From Paragonimus westermani (taxonomy: Eukaryota > Platyhelminthes > Trematoda > Plagiorchiida > Troglotrematidae), in the NCBI GenBank assembly GCA_008508345.1, contig QNGE01000114.1:160538-224537 (forward strand): a stretch of 64,000 nucleotides of DNA, in the 5' to 3' direction. The position numbers and the translations under genes are program-made. Shown one piece after another: positions 11,139 to 21,492 of this stretch. The notes under the pieces were generated by a model. That model did no database searches. It was not told where the DNA came from and saw nothing but the letters and a program-made list of their open reading frames with translations. How positions within the stretch are numbered: the stretch's first letter is position 1; the number at the start of each line of letters is the position of its first letter.

Positions 11139-12085
11139 GCGGACGATCTGCTGGTCCACCATGTCATCAGTCGACCCGTGCAAATCCGTCTGCCTATCCT
11201 CCAGGATATCTTGCGGAATCCAGCGAGCTTGCTCCTGCAGATCCTTCTGTCTCCGGTTGGTCAACTGACCTCACGGGTGGACCTTTCTCGAATCGCCCCG
11301 GTCCTACTCACTACGGGCGGCATCATTCGTCAGCCAACAGACAAGATTGTCCTCAACAATCTTATCGCCAACAGCAGTTTGCCCAGCAGCAGCAGCAACA
11401 ACAACAACAACACCATCAAATGTTTATGTCATCTTCCATTAGTAATTTTTCAGACGGAAACAATGCAAGTGGCCAAGTTCAGTTCATGATGTCCGCCTCA
11501 TCTTCCAGCTCATCAATGTCGACTACCAATGTGCAAACTTCATCATCCATTTTAGCCAGTGATGTGAACACTTGTGCTACCTCGACATCGTCAGTGGGTG
11601 GTACCAGCGTTACTGCAGAGCCCCGATCATCGTCCATGTGCAATTTATCTTCGGGCTTGAAGGGTAACTCGCAATACGAGACTGTGCCTTTCGTTAGTTC
11701 AAAACGTAACGTATTAGTGTCCGGTAGTAGTGATGATTTGAAGGCGACTGGGGCTTCCGGGCCCGGTCCCTTCATTGCCGGACTATCGTCACAACACGTG
11801 TTGCAATCTGGATGCAGCCGAATGAGCTGGCAACCGACCAGTTCGATTCCGTGTGGTGCATCTGTCCCTGGTGATCCTCATTTGGGTGGTCCCTACTCAA
11901 ACTCATACGGGACCACCAGTTTCCCCACAGCCTCTTCGGTCACTATGTTGGGCCCTTCGAATAATTCCACAGTGGGATTTCCCGATACTCCATTGAATAG
12001 CCGAGATTTATTAGGACACCACCCGGCGAGTAACTGCGATTTGTCAACCGGGTTACCGCAGCCATTTTCCTCGATCGTACCATGA
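11139..12085 (+). CDS. Same Ser/Gln/Pro-rich protein, last coding exon and stop
   Basis: The exon supplies two bases to the split Gly codon and reads GRSAGPPCHQSTRANPSAY onward. A CAG/CAA-encoded glutamine tract lies at about 11371-11418, followed by long Ser/Thr/Gly/Pro-rich sequence ending LPQPFSSIVP and TGA (12083-12085). The three firm exons total 2,619 bases, or 872 residues plus stop. The Met codon at 11420 lies inside the open exon and is not a start. No DNA-binding or enzymatic domain is visible. A regulatory scaffold role is inferred from composition only. Confidence 0.85.
11371..11418 (+). repeat. Coding CAG/CAA tract (polyglutamine)
   Basis: CAGCAGCAGCAG is followed by a run of CAA codons and CACCATCAA. 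It encodes an almost unbroken Gln/His stretch and is likely to vary in length. Confidence 0.8.
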
Positions 12086-13130
12086 ACATAGGTTTTCTTC
12101 AGATTCTAACTTTTTTCTCATCGGGCTGATTTCGCGTGGAGTTTAGGTTATTATCCTCCGTTTCGGATCTTGATCAATGTAGTGACGAAATTTGTCCACG
12201 TGTACATAGTCTTCCATTACTAGTTGTCAGCAAAACGACTCTCAGGCAGCCTGCCTCGTTCAATCCTCCTATCTAACGTCTGTTTTTGTTATCGTTTCTT
12301 CTAGTTTTCCTCTTTACTGTTTTGCTGGATAAAGGAGCGATCGCACAAGGCATTTGTCCGTTTTCTTCTATACTTTCTATGTATTACTTCCTGCAAACAA
12401 ATCGAATTATTGCTGAGTTTATGCTATCTTGAACTTTGCTTGACAGTTATTCGTTTTTATTCCTGTTCTCTCTGTACATCCATCTGTTAATCCGGATGAC
12501 TGCTGGGTTCCGGCTTTTACTTGTTATCATTTATGACATTGTTAATAGTGTTAATTGTAATGATACTTCCTATGCTTTCCTAGCACTACTATTCTATCTA
12601 TCCTATACTTTCGACTGACTTTGTCGCCTCAGCCGTTTTTTGTTCGATGCTTTTGTGAATAGGAATATCTGTCATTTCTTATTTTCTAGACCTGATCTAT
12701 TCCTCCGAATGAGGATCTGAACAATCACTGTGCTGTTGGTGTTTTGTATATTTTAACCTCACTCACGCTTACAAACCGGTACAAAACGCGTGTGTGTTTT
12801 TTTGATGTCTACAAGGTTGATTGAACAACCGACACTGTCTAATGTCGGTTCCTTGTCTGTCTCTCTCAGATTTCCACAAGCCATAGTTCATGTCTTGTCA
12901 TGCACTTTTTTGTGGACTGTTTACCCATTTGTGAAAACGCTCATCTTCCTCCATCTCACCTTTGCATACACCCACAGACTGTCCTTTTTTCTTGTGGAAC
13001 TCATCCTTTTTACGTTCCAGTTTTTCCAATACTTTCTTTATCTATCCTTTTTTTGCACGACTGGATTCATTTCGGAGTTGTAGTCATTGTAGTAGTTATG
13101 AGTGAGCTGAATAAAAATGCCTTATCTCAC
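12086..13130 (+). other. Probable 3' UTR of the Gln-rich gene with poly(A) signal
   Basis: After the stop the plus strand is strongly pyrimidine-rich and holds no credible coding exon. The first clear AATAAA is at 13110-13115, so the transcript may end shortly after. Frames in this stretch are Phe/Leu/Ser-rich chance frames. Confidence 0.5.
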
Positions 13131-13599
13131 GTTATTCTGGCTGTTTGTACGCTCACTCATCTGGTTACAGAATGGGATCTTTAATGCACTGCGCAGATCC
13201 TGTCTTGTAAATCACTCTGTCAACAGGTTGCGTATTTGTCACTTTTCAGTAAGTGTGCGGACTCAAATGTATTCATTCCTGTGGGTTCTACATCTCATTT
13301 CATCTGACAAAGTGCACCGACCGAAGGGTGCGCTGTTCATCACAGATATAGCACAAATTCGAGAGATGTTCTGTCTTTTTAAAGGGAGGACTGGACTCAG
13401 CAATACGGCTGATTCAGGTTAATTAAATCGTTATCCTTAGATGATTGATTGACTGAGTACAGGTATTCCCCAGTGATGTTCGCTTTTCAGCTTCCACCGT
13501 GGCCTGCATCGTTTTTTATCGGGGCGAATTCACAGTGAATGGGGAATCTCGCTGTGTGAATTAGGTCACGAACACTTCGATTCATGATGGATAAATCCC

Positions 13600-14480
13600 A
13601 GCTGATTTTCACTTTTATCCCGACATGAAAACAGCCACTGTGATGGTGCATGTTCTATTATACGTAACTCAGCTACTTCGAGTAGTAAATCGCTGGCGTC
13701 AAATATGCAATGGAACCATTCGAAATTCTGGCCATACTCACATCTTCCTCAGGCCGATTTGGCTGTTTACTTCGACGATTCGATGTTGATATCCTCGTGA
13801 TCACATCAGCTGTTCTGCTTAGCAGTGGTAAACATCAATTCGGCCTATGAAGCACTTAACTCAGTCTACGCAAATTACGTTTTCGTCTCGGTTGTTGGTC
13901 GCGAACTCGCGGATACGCAGTTTACACACCAGTAGACTGCCATGTCGTACGCACAATCAGTCCATTTGATTCATGCTAGCTTGTGCCCGGACTCCGAGAA
14001 CTTCTGTGCATCTCCGCACGAATAGTCTTCGAGCCGTACAGCATGAAAACACCTCATGACAACACCTCGGCGACGCTATAATTGACGATGACTTGCACGT
14101 GCGCCACTTGCTTTCGTAGGTACTCGATCAGTAGTGTTACAGGCTGATGAGGTGATGATGAAAGTAGTCAGATAATAGTCTCCAGCGGCCTGTCTACCGC
14201 AACGAAGGTGGGGTCAGGGTTAAATCAATCTTGAAGGTACACAGTGTCTTCACGCAGACTGGTCATCGTGTAGCCGGGGCAACGCAGTTCATGTGCTTTC
14301 TGCCGAACTGAGTAAAGTAGTGTCATCCGCACATTCAGTACATACTGGCTTACGATTTGGCACAACTCCTGGTATCCTCAGGGCTTTGGAATGCTCCTTG
14401 CAGATGGGATTGACGCACATGCAGTAATCCATCACTTTATTTCTGACAGGCTGTACAGGTCTGTCAGTCAGAGCTGATAT
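13600..14480 (-). pseudogene. Decayed non-LTR retrotransposon RT (LINE 2)
   Basis: On the minus strand the RT active-site block reads ECADDTTLLSSAES (14342-14301), close to the usual YADDxxLLS. Further along come IEYLRKQ, then GVFMLYGSKTIRAEM near 14058-14016 (family form LLYGCETW, RAED). Next is NLRRLS, VLHRPN near 13880-13832 (family form LRWLGHVLRMP). The order and spacing match an animal LINE polyprotein 3' half. Stops and frameshifts interrupt every block, so it cannot make an enzyme. The 3' end is placed roughly. Confidence 0.6.
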
Positions 14481-14695
14481 AATATGGGCGGTTCGTGTGC
14501 TCCGTTCATGAGCTTTTAGAATTTCGTAGCAGCTAAGTGCAGACAGGTCGGTATTTTGGGCCGGCTCGCTTGACTGGTTTAGAACCTGCTGATAAGCTAA
14601 TGGTAAGTCGACTTGACCAATGGTTCTGTGTAAATCGCAAGATGTACAGATGGAATTAGTAGAGTTTCCTTAGGATATATGACACCAACGACTGT

Positions 14696-15160
14696 TTACT
14701 TGCTAACCGAGCCGTCGTACCATTTTTTGGCGCAACACCAAACAGCTGATTTAGATCTTAAATTACAGGTACAATAAGTGTTGTAGACCCTTGACTCAAT
14801 ACGCTGGTTCGTCCACGGTATAATAAGGCGATTGATGGGAAATCGGATTCTCCTCCTTGATATAATTAACACGGCAAATCTTGGTCCCGAAAACAACGCA
14901 GCGGGCCCCGTTAATTGTGCCCGAGACAAACCAAAAGACGGATGCAAAAAGCAACTTTGTTCTGCCCCGACAGCGTGTGTGACAAGGAAGAAATTGCGTG
15001 GTATTTGTACGATGTGTGGTGACCTACCAATATTCTCGAACCAGAAAGCCGAAAAACAGACATCAAAAAAGTAGTCAAGGTCACCAAAGCACCAATCAGC
15101 ATAACGGAATAGAGGCCAAACAGGTAAAGAAGTAGTGAAAGTCACCCCTTGAATGTTCAC
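14696..15160 (-). other. Unexplained 154-codon open frame, doubtful
   Basis: This is one of the longest frames outside the Gln-rich gene. It is rich in aromatic and Arg residues with no recognised domain and no matching splice context. An opposite-strand Lys/Cys-rich frame covers 14832-15074. It sits just upstream of LINE 2 on the same strand and could be a diverged part of that element, but I see no LINE motif in it. Confidence 0.2.
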
Positions 15161-15329
15161 GACATTTCCGCTTATTATGATTGGATAGGGTCGTTTTCTC
15201 GAGGAAGTAGGCGGTTTTGGACGGAGAAAATGGATTCCTCTAACAATAAGTTACTGATGAGCAGACAAGCAGTTGGTTAATTCGAAACCGAACGCTCATT
15301 TGGCCACAACCTTCGTATCTAGGTGGGTT

Positions 15330-15440
15330 TTCTAGTCATTCTTTTCTGAAAAGAAACACTAGATTCGAGTTTTGATCTTGTTAAGGTCTGTCTTTAATGC
15401 ATGCCCTTGGGTGGATACAGTAGTCCGGTGCGAAAATTTC
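15330..15440 (-). repeat. SINE A fragment
   Basis: The complement carries GCATTAAAGACA, AAAACTCGAATCTAGTG and TTTCTTTTCAG in SINE A order. The core GAAAC is changed and the tRNA head is not clear. Confidence 0.5.
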
Positions 15441-16459
15441 GTTAACGTGAACATCCTACACACAAAACAAACTGTGCTCTAGACATCATTTATTCTGACA
15501 ACGACCTCATTAATTAAGAACTCTACCATCTGACCGTTCGTCCTCATCGCACAAGCAGGTGGACTGCCTCATTTTCATGCCGGCTAGTTAGCAGTTACGG
15601 GGTCTTCCTCATCTGCACTGTGCGTAACATGCGATACCGGGAAATTGAGCTAACTCCGATTTACGCAGAAGACTTGCTTGCCTTTGTTGTTGGTGTTCCG
15701 GTCGCGAGTGTTCTCAGGGTTCAGGATTGACCTGAAGCAGGACTACTGTCCACACGTAGTGGGTAACAATTTTTGTCTGTGAGCATATTCAGTAACGCCG
15801 ACTTATCGATTCAGTCAGTGTCGGGCTGATTCAACTTCGATTGGTGTGTTGGTGACTGCTTGTTCTGTGCGGTGTTTTAGATCGTGATCACGGTGACCCG
15901 CCTGTCCAGTTATGTTTAGCTTTTACGCTCGATTGGACGCCTGATCCTTTAACTAACTGAGATCCAGCCTACTCCTACTTGATAGCAACCTTGGTGTGCT
16001 CTCTCTGACTTGCATCATCGAGAAATTTGACCAGAAGTTAGATTTTCATTCAAATGAGGTTGGGCACTGTTGTAAAGTTACTACCTTCCAAAACGAAATC
16101 AAAAGCAGAACTTGCGGCACCAAGCATATATCGGTCTTGTTGAGTTTCTGTCATTTATTTTGTGGACAAGATGCATCAGTAAAATGAGACATTGCAATTG
16201 GTTCTGACCGTTGAGCCTTCCTATCGATCAGCTGAGTTTTGTTTGTAGCTCGTTTGTTTTAACGAGTGGCGCACTCAGGCAACTTGTTTTACTACGGTGC
16301 TGGTTAACAAAATCCGATGCTACTTCATCGTACCACCCGGATACGTTACCGCGCTGATACCAGGTTGCTCACGTTGTCGACACTCATTAGCCGCGGCTCT
16401 CTGCGAATCGCTATTTAATTTGCTATCGATGAGTTCGTCCAACCCAATCTCTTTTCGCG

Positions 16460-16640
16460 CACTCCCTTGCCAAACGATATGCACAACAGGCGAGCTTTGA
16501 CAAGAGCGAAATCGAAGTATGGTCTATTTTTTCAAAAGAGTCAAGCTGGAAAGTCTATGGGAACGCAGCAGCTACGCTCAGTTATGGATGATGTTTAAAA
16601 TGTATTAACCCAAACCCCCTGCTACTCAGCGGTAATCAGA
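16460..16640 (+). repeat. SINE A copy, diverged
   Basis: CCAAACGATATGCAC, GGCGAGCTTTGACAAGAGCGAAAT (shown with one core change) and AAGAGTCAAGCTGGAAAGTC follow SINE A order up to the CAAACCCCCTGCTACT tail. Helix II keeps the GAGC strand. Confidence 0.6.
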
Positions 16641-17688
16641 TGATATCCATCAAGACGTCGCCTGTCTTATCCTTGGCTCACCGCGGAACCATATTTATAG
16701 CATTTCTTGCACAGGTGTTCCCGGAATGGGTAAGCATTCACATGTTGACAAACAAAACTTCATGCACCGTAGTGTTGACAGATGTTAGCTGGTTTGATTC
16801 AACAGTACTCGAGGATTGTCGTTGATGAGCGCCAGCGAGGCGTGGACAGGGTGAATTTGAGTTCACTTAGAAAAGCTTCATGTGGATGCTTAATTGCCAT
16901 CCCAGATTCATTACAAAATCGGCAACCATAGATAAAACTGGGACACTTGAACCGCTTGTAATCCATTGATTTTGTAGTGACTTACAAGAGATAAGACAGG
17001 GCGTAACACAGACTGATACACAGAAGTACAATCACAGTTAAACTCGTGATATCACCGCATGCCACGAAACAACGGGCACAACTAACCACTCACAATTTCC
17101 GCAGCTTAGCCTATCTCAAAAAGCACGGTGAAAGTTGGTTTTCACACGGATCTTGTATATTGCTTAGCTAGAAGTCGAAATAGATGTAACAGTTATATTT
17201 ATAGCTTTTGCGCGACCTTGAGCTTACGCCAGCCAACGGACCAATCCAGTACACACCCAAAAGTTAAATACCAGCCACAGTGGCACGCATTTAAACCGAC
17301 AAAGATGAGGTTCCCTATATTTTCATATATATAGTAGATGTAATTCTTAGGTAACTGACCGTTTCCCAACGGGTCGCCGTCTATTGCGTTCATAATTGTT
17401 GGTTAGATTTCCACAATGTGCTACGCGTTTCATCTATTTTTGGCTTGACTGGCTGCCACTGGAAACTCTAATGAGTCTTTGGAACTAGTGAACAGTGTCT
17501 CATCGAAATGGAAGCAGCCAGCAACCCGGGGCACATTATTATACTCATTTTCACATAACTGAGAAGACAACGTTGTGGAAACAGAATTTTTATGTTTCAT
17601 TAGGTTGGGCTGTATCTATTAGCTACCGGAAAGTCAGGCATGGTACATTGTTGCGTAGTTACTGCACTCGTCGTACACACATGTTTTT

Positions 17689-18066
17689 TGTGGTGAAAAT
17701 GGGATCGATTCACCGCTGATCCAAATCCCGAAACAATAGATAATATAACAAGAGACCAATCCAAACGTCACGTTAAGATACCACATCGAAGTTGCACGAA
17801 ACACCCCAACGTTACACTCTCCATTATTTGTCACGTTTTTGGTTCCGTATTGCATCAACTAGCTTATAGTTCGACTTTGCGGGTGCCAATGCGATGAACC
17901 AATGACAGACTGCGATTCATTTCATACCGTTACACACCTATGAATGTGGTTTCATGTTCTATGACTGCGAACCATTTACTGCAACCAGCATGAGGTTTTA
18001 TTTCATTAATTGCATGAGAGATTTCCATTCGAGTACGATTTCTGTGGCTGTTCTGAATCTCTAATT
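17689..18066 (+). repeat. Repeat C copy 1
   Basis: These 378 bases match 25820-26197 with no net gap. The last ~340 bases are nearly identical and the first ~36 are more diverged. It starts with TGTGGTGAAAA and ends with CTCTAATT. There are no coding frames, no A/B boxes and no obvious terminal inverted repeat, so its class is unknown. Confidence 0.85.
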
Positions 18067-18559
18067 TTGATAATTGCGGCTCCATTGCTTCTGTTAGCTG
18101 ACGAGGGGGAACGAACACACTTTGTTCTATCTATTTCAGGTAACCTCCTCTGCGCGCGTTGTCGTTTAGCTGTTCGATGTAAAGTAAAGTTAACTGCGAA
18201 TCGTTGACAACTTTTCAGACTCGTTCAGACGGCCGACATTCCATGTTCCGTTCATTCTCATGCTATAATGTATCAACACTCTTCCTCCCTCTTGCTTTTA
18301 TAGCGGTTTTCTTGGTGGGGTTGAAATCACAGTGATGAAATGCCGGTCACTGGCCTTGCATGTGGACCCAGCAGTGGACGCTCTTCACCGAATCCACAGC
18401 GGAAAACTACTCAGAACTGATCACTTTGACGAGGTCATTCACCCAGCTGCAGGGTTACATAACTCAATCAAAATTGGCATACCGAGGCTCTCCAAAGCCC
18501 GTAACAGTAGTTAGGCTTAGAGGTATTGCGCATCTGTTATGTGTGTAATTTATGTTGGT

Positions 18560-18800
18560 TTCTGTGTATTAGACATTACTCACAACTTATAGCAGCTCTC
18601 GAAACCCCACAGACTTTTAACCAGTGTCGTTCAAAAAAATAGAGCTACACTCGAGTTTTCCTTCTGTTAGGGCTTATGCATATTGCATACCTTTGTGACA
18701 ATCGATATTTAATTTCCGGTCACGCTTTCTCGAAGCAGCTAGGTTGATTACCACATTGTCGACTAATGTTAGGTATCGCCGAATTATCCTATGTAACTTC
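18560..18800 (-). repeat. SINE A copy, diverged, near full length
   Basis: On the complement, GATAATTCGG, a CCTAACATT block, AATGTGGTAATCAACCT (A-box region), a B-box-poor middle, then AAAACTCGAGTGTAGC are in SINE A order. The hammerhead core is decayed. Confidence 0.55.
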
Positions 18801-19921
18801 CCAGCCACATTCACTTAAGAACAGCTCTCAGAATGCCCGATCTCCTTTTATAACAATTATGTTGTATATGTAAGAACACTTGTGGTAATCATTGTGTCGA
18901 ATGTTTTTGACATATTTATGTAAAATGAACTTCAAGAATTCAAATTTTAGTACGACACTACTGATAAACGATTAGTCTTAGGGTCACTTCCCGTACTGTA
19001 TCAGTTGGTGTGATTGGTTGTGCAATTTGACCATTTCCAGACAGATGTTTGCGCACTAAGTCTAAACGGACGTATAACCCAGTGTTAGAATTAAATAAAA
19101 ATAGCCTGAATTATATTGCACGTGACTATGTCATTTGATGTTTTACAACAGTTCTAAAATCGATATCAAGAAAAATCGGGATGAGCGAAACCATAACTTC
19201 CATCCAATCGCAAATTCATCAGGCGTAGTCTTGAGACCGTCCCTGTAGGTGACTTATCATCACCTCACTTATACGCCAAAAGTTGACATTTCCTCCGAGC
19301 AAAAACTGGACTTACACTTTGATGCGAAAATAGTTTGTTTATTACTATTAGTTACACACGTTATATCTAATGTTTATATGAAAAGGAGTAGAATGGACAC
19401 GCTTACGTTCGAACAAAGCGTTACACAGCGAATACCACAATAACCCCAGAGAGGTTGCTTCGGTTGTTATTGTGCACCCGCAACGTCCGTAGTGAGTTCG
19501 AATCAGTATAGTCCTAGAGTTGCACAAGTATATTTTAAATGAATCAACTTGATGACCTGTTATCATGTTTAATGATCGACGATGTGGAATTCATCGTAAT
19601 CACACATTAGTGGTTCTCACTGGTACTTAAGTGTCATCTATTATGTGAAAAAAGCAAGGCCTATTCAAGTGAACAAGGGATGGGACAATGTCTACTTACT
19701 AAAACAACTGCTTCTATAGTTAAACACTCAAACGCAAGATGCCTGCAACCTATAAACAAACAACCAGACTATAGTTGAAAGTAAGGCGTTATCAGCTAAA
19801 CTAAGTATGACTTGGCTGGCGAATACGGCCAAGGCCCAATTCGGTTGTGGATCACACCCCACATAAGTGTGAGTCAGTTATCGTGTCCGGTTTGGTACAT
19901 TGACACACCCTCTTCCGCGGC
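18801..19921. other. No supported feature
   Basis: AT-rich sequence with only short chance frames. Confidence 0.5.
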
Positions 19922-20188
19922 ATGTGTCTAGTTCAGGTCTTCACAATTACCTCCCTTCTCTCCCTTTCCCTCGCCCTCATAATGTCGCAAAACACCAAGC
20001 TTTATGGGCCAGTCGACCAGACAATGGTGACCTACGTGGATTGTGTGGTGCCTTATGCTGACCCGTCCGCCACGTTCATTGTGTGTGTGGGTGAGGGTGT
20101 GGGAATCACCCTACAGTCGTTCGGGCTCAAGGGCCGATTGAAATGTCTGAATCGGCGTGACTGTTTGGATGAGTCACCCGAGGTCTGA
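19922..20188 (+). CDS. Candidate small secreted protein or exon, 88 codons, unrecognised
   Basis: This frame is visibly richer in G and C than its surroundings. The first 20 residues (CLVQVFTITSLLSLSLALI) look like a signal peptide. The remainder has four cysteines (residues 41, 55, 75, 81), enough for two disulfides, and ends RDCLDESPEV before TGA. A second Met codon at 19982 follows directly after a 30-base pyrimidine tract. I find no family. It could equally be one exon of a larger gene, or a chance frame in a GC-richer patch. No neighbouring exon was found. Confidence 0.3.
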   Translation: MCLVQVFTITSLLSLSLALIMSQNTKLYGPVDQTMVTYVDCVVPYADPSATFIVCVGEGVGITLQSFGLKGRLKCLNRRDCLDESPEV

Positions 20189-21120
20189 CTGGACACTCGA
20201 ATCTATTCACGTGCCAGCGTTGTGGTGACGAGGCTGTGAAAGTTTTCGTTTGTCTGTTTGTGGCCTAGCCAGCCCCATGTTTTTCCTTTTCGGCCCAGCT
20301 TACAGCCGGACAGGATTCGACACCTGGGTCTTTACTTGTCTGGCAACAGCTGGGCGGTTTATCTTAATTGCAGAACGTTCAGGAGGAAATGGATCGTTCA
20401 GGTGACCGGTATGACCGCTGACCGTGTGTAGGTTAGTCTTGAATCGCATTTACTGACCGTCCTCGAGTAAAGACAACATTATTCTAATTGATTCTTAGCG
20501 TTTTTTCTTCAATTATTTGCGGTCACTCTACTTGCCTATTTCTTACACAGTCCAACTTCATGTTCACCCATAAGAATGTTTGTTTCTGTTATCCTTTTCG
20601 AAGTCAACTCTTTCACTGGTTTTTATGGGACCAGTTGTTTTGTCAGCCACTTAATCAGCTACCTTTGTGAACGGGTATGTGAGACTCATCTAGCCTGGTA
20701 CAATAACGAAATAACCATGACTGTGTTACACAAACTTACCGTTCAATCAGTGTGACTAAAACAGTTCTCTCGCCCATCCGAGTAAGAATCACCCAGCAGA
20801 AATCACTGAAGTAACGAATCCCGATCACAGATGAAATCACCGGCATTTATTTGTTTAACTCACCCGAGTACACTCAAAAACTTAACCAGCGGGTCTCTGA
20901 AACAGATTGTCACCCCTCTCTCTAACTTCGCCATGAGTACCACATGACAGCCATTCGTTTAACGGTATAGAAAACCACCATTTATCGTAATTGCGTTTTA
21001 AAAGTATGGTGTGAATGTATTATATATCACCTGATGGTCAAGAACTGAAAATCAGCTGCACCGTGTTTTTTCACATTAGTATACTACTCGTCCCGTATGC
21101 ATAGCAAGTGATGTTGAACT
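20189..21120. other. No supported feature
   Basis: Mixed-composition non-coding sequence. Nothing beyond short chance frames. Confidence 0.5.
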
Positions 21121-21420
21121 ATACACTTTTTCCCCCTGTCCTCTGGATGTTCGTTAAGGAGCTTGTCAACAAACGGTTACATTTTTACAGTTGCATTACA
21201 CATTGCATTCACTTTAGTGTTGTTTACAGTGCTTCCGGAAACCGGTTCGTCTCTCATAGTAACAGTCTCTGTATTGATTTATTTCAACAACTCATATCTT
21301 ACCGAAGCCATTGACAGTGTGTTGATGTTGATAGTCTTCAATTTATATTCATCTACCCACATGATGAGAGACCAGCTGTATGGATCGTGTACACCGCAAT
21401 ATAAGCCATGTGTGAGAAGT
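21121..21420 (+). pseudogene. Possible Cys-loop (nicotinic-type) receptor membrane-region relic
   Basis: The frame reads YIFTVALHIAFTLVLFTVLP, then ETGSSLIVTVSVLIYF, and later DSVLMLIVFNLYSSTHMM. In nicotinic-type subunits M1 ends in a hydrophobic run plus LP, followed by xxxGEKxxLxISVLL (start of M2). M3 ends SIVxTVxVLNxHxRxPxTHxM. The order and anchor residues (LP, G, SVL, N, TH, M) fit if pieces of M1 and of M2-M3 are deleted. No extracellular domain with the Cys loop is seen nearby. The match rests partly on hydrophobic composition, so a chance resemblance remains possible. Confidence 0.3.
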
Positions 21421-21492
21421 CGCTCATGGAAATGCAACGTCACATTCACTACGCTGCCACTAACAATAGGCTGTGTGCACATAGACGACTAG

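Noticed and set aside
11133..11489. 118-codon frame at the start of the last exon
   Set aside because: It is an alternative frame of the true exon. The frame continuous with the previous exon runs through 11141 to the stop at 12085.
14148..14175. CTGATGAGGTGATGATGAAAG as another hammerhead
   Set aside because: No helix II can form between the boxes and the base before GAAA is wrong. It lies within LINE 2.
15256..15300. ACTGATGAGC...CGAAAC as a hammerhead
   Set aside because: The loop between the boxes has no pairing strands and helix I is absent.
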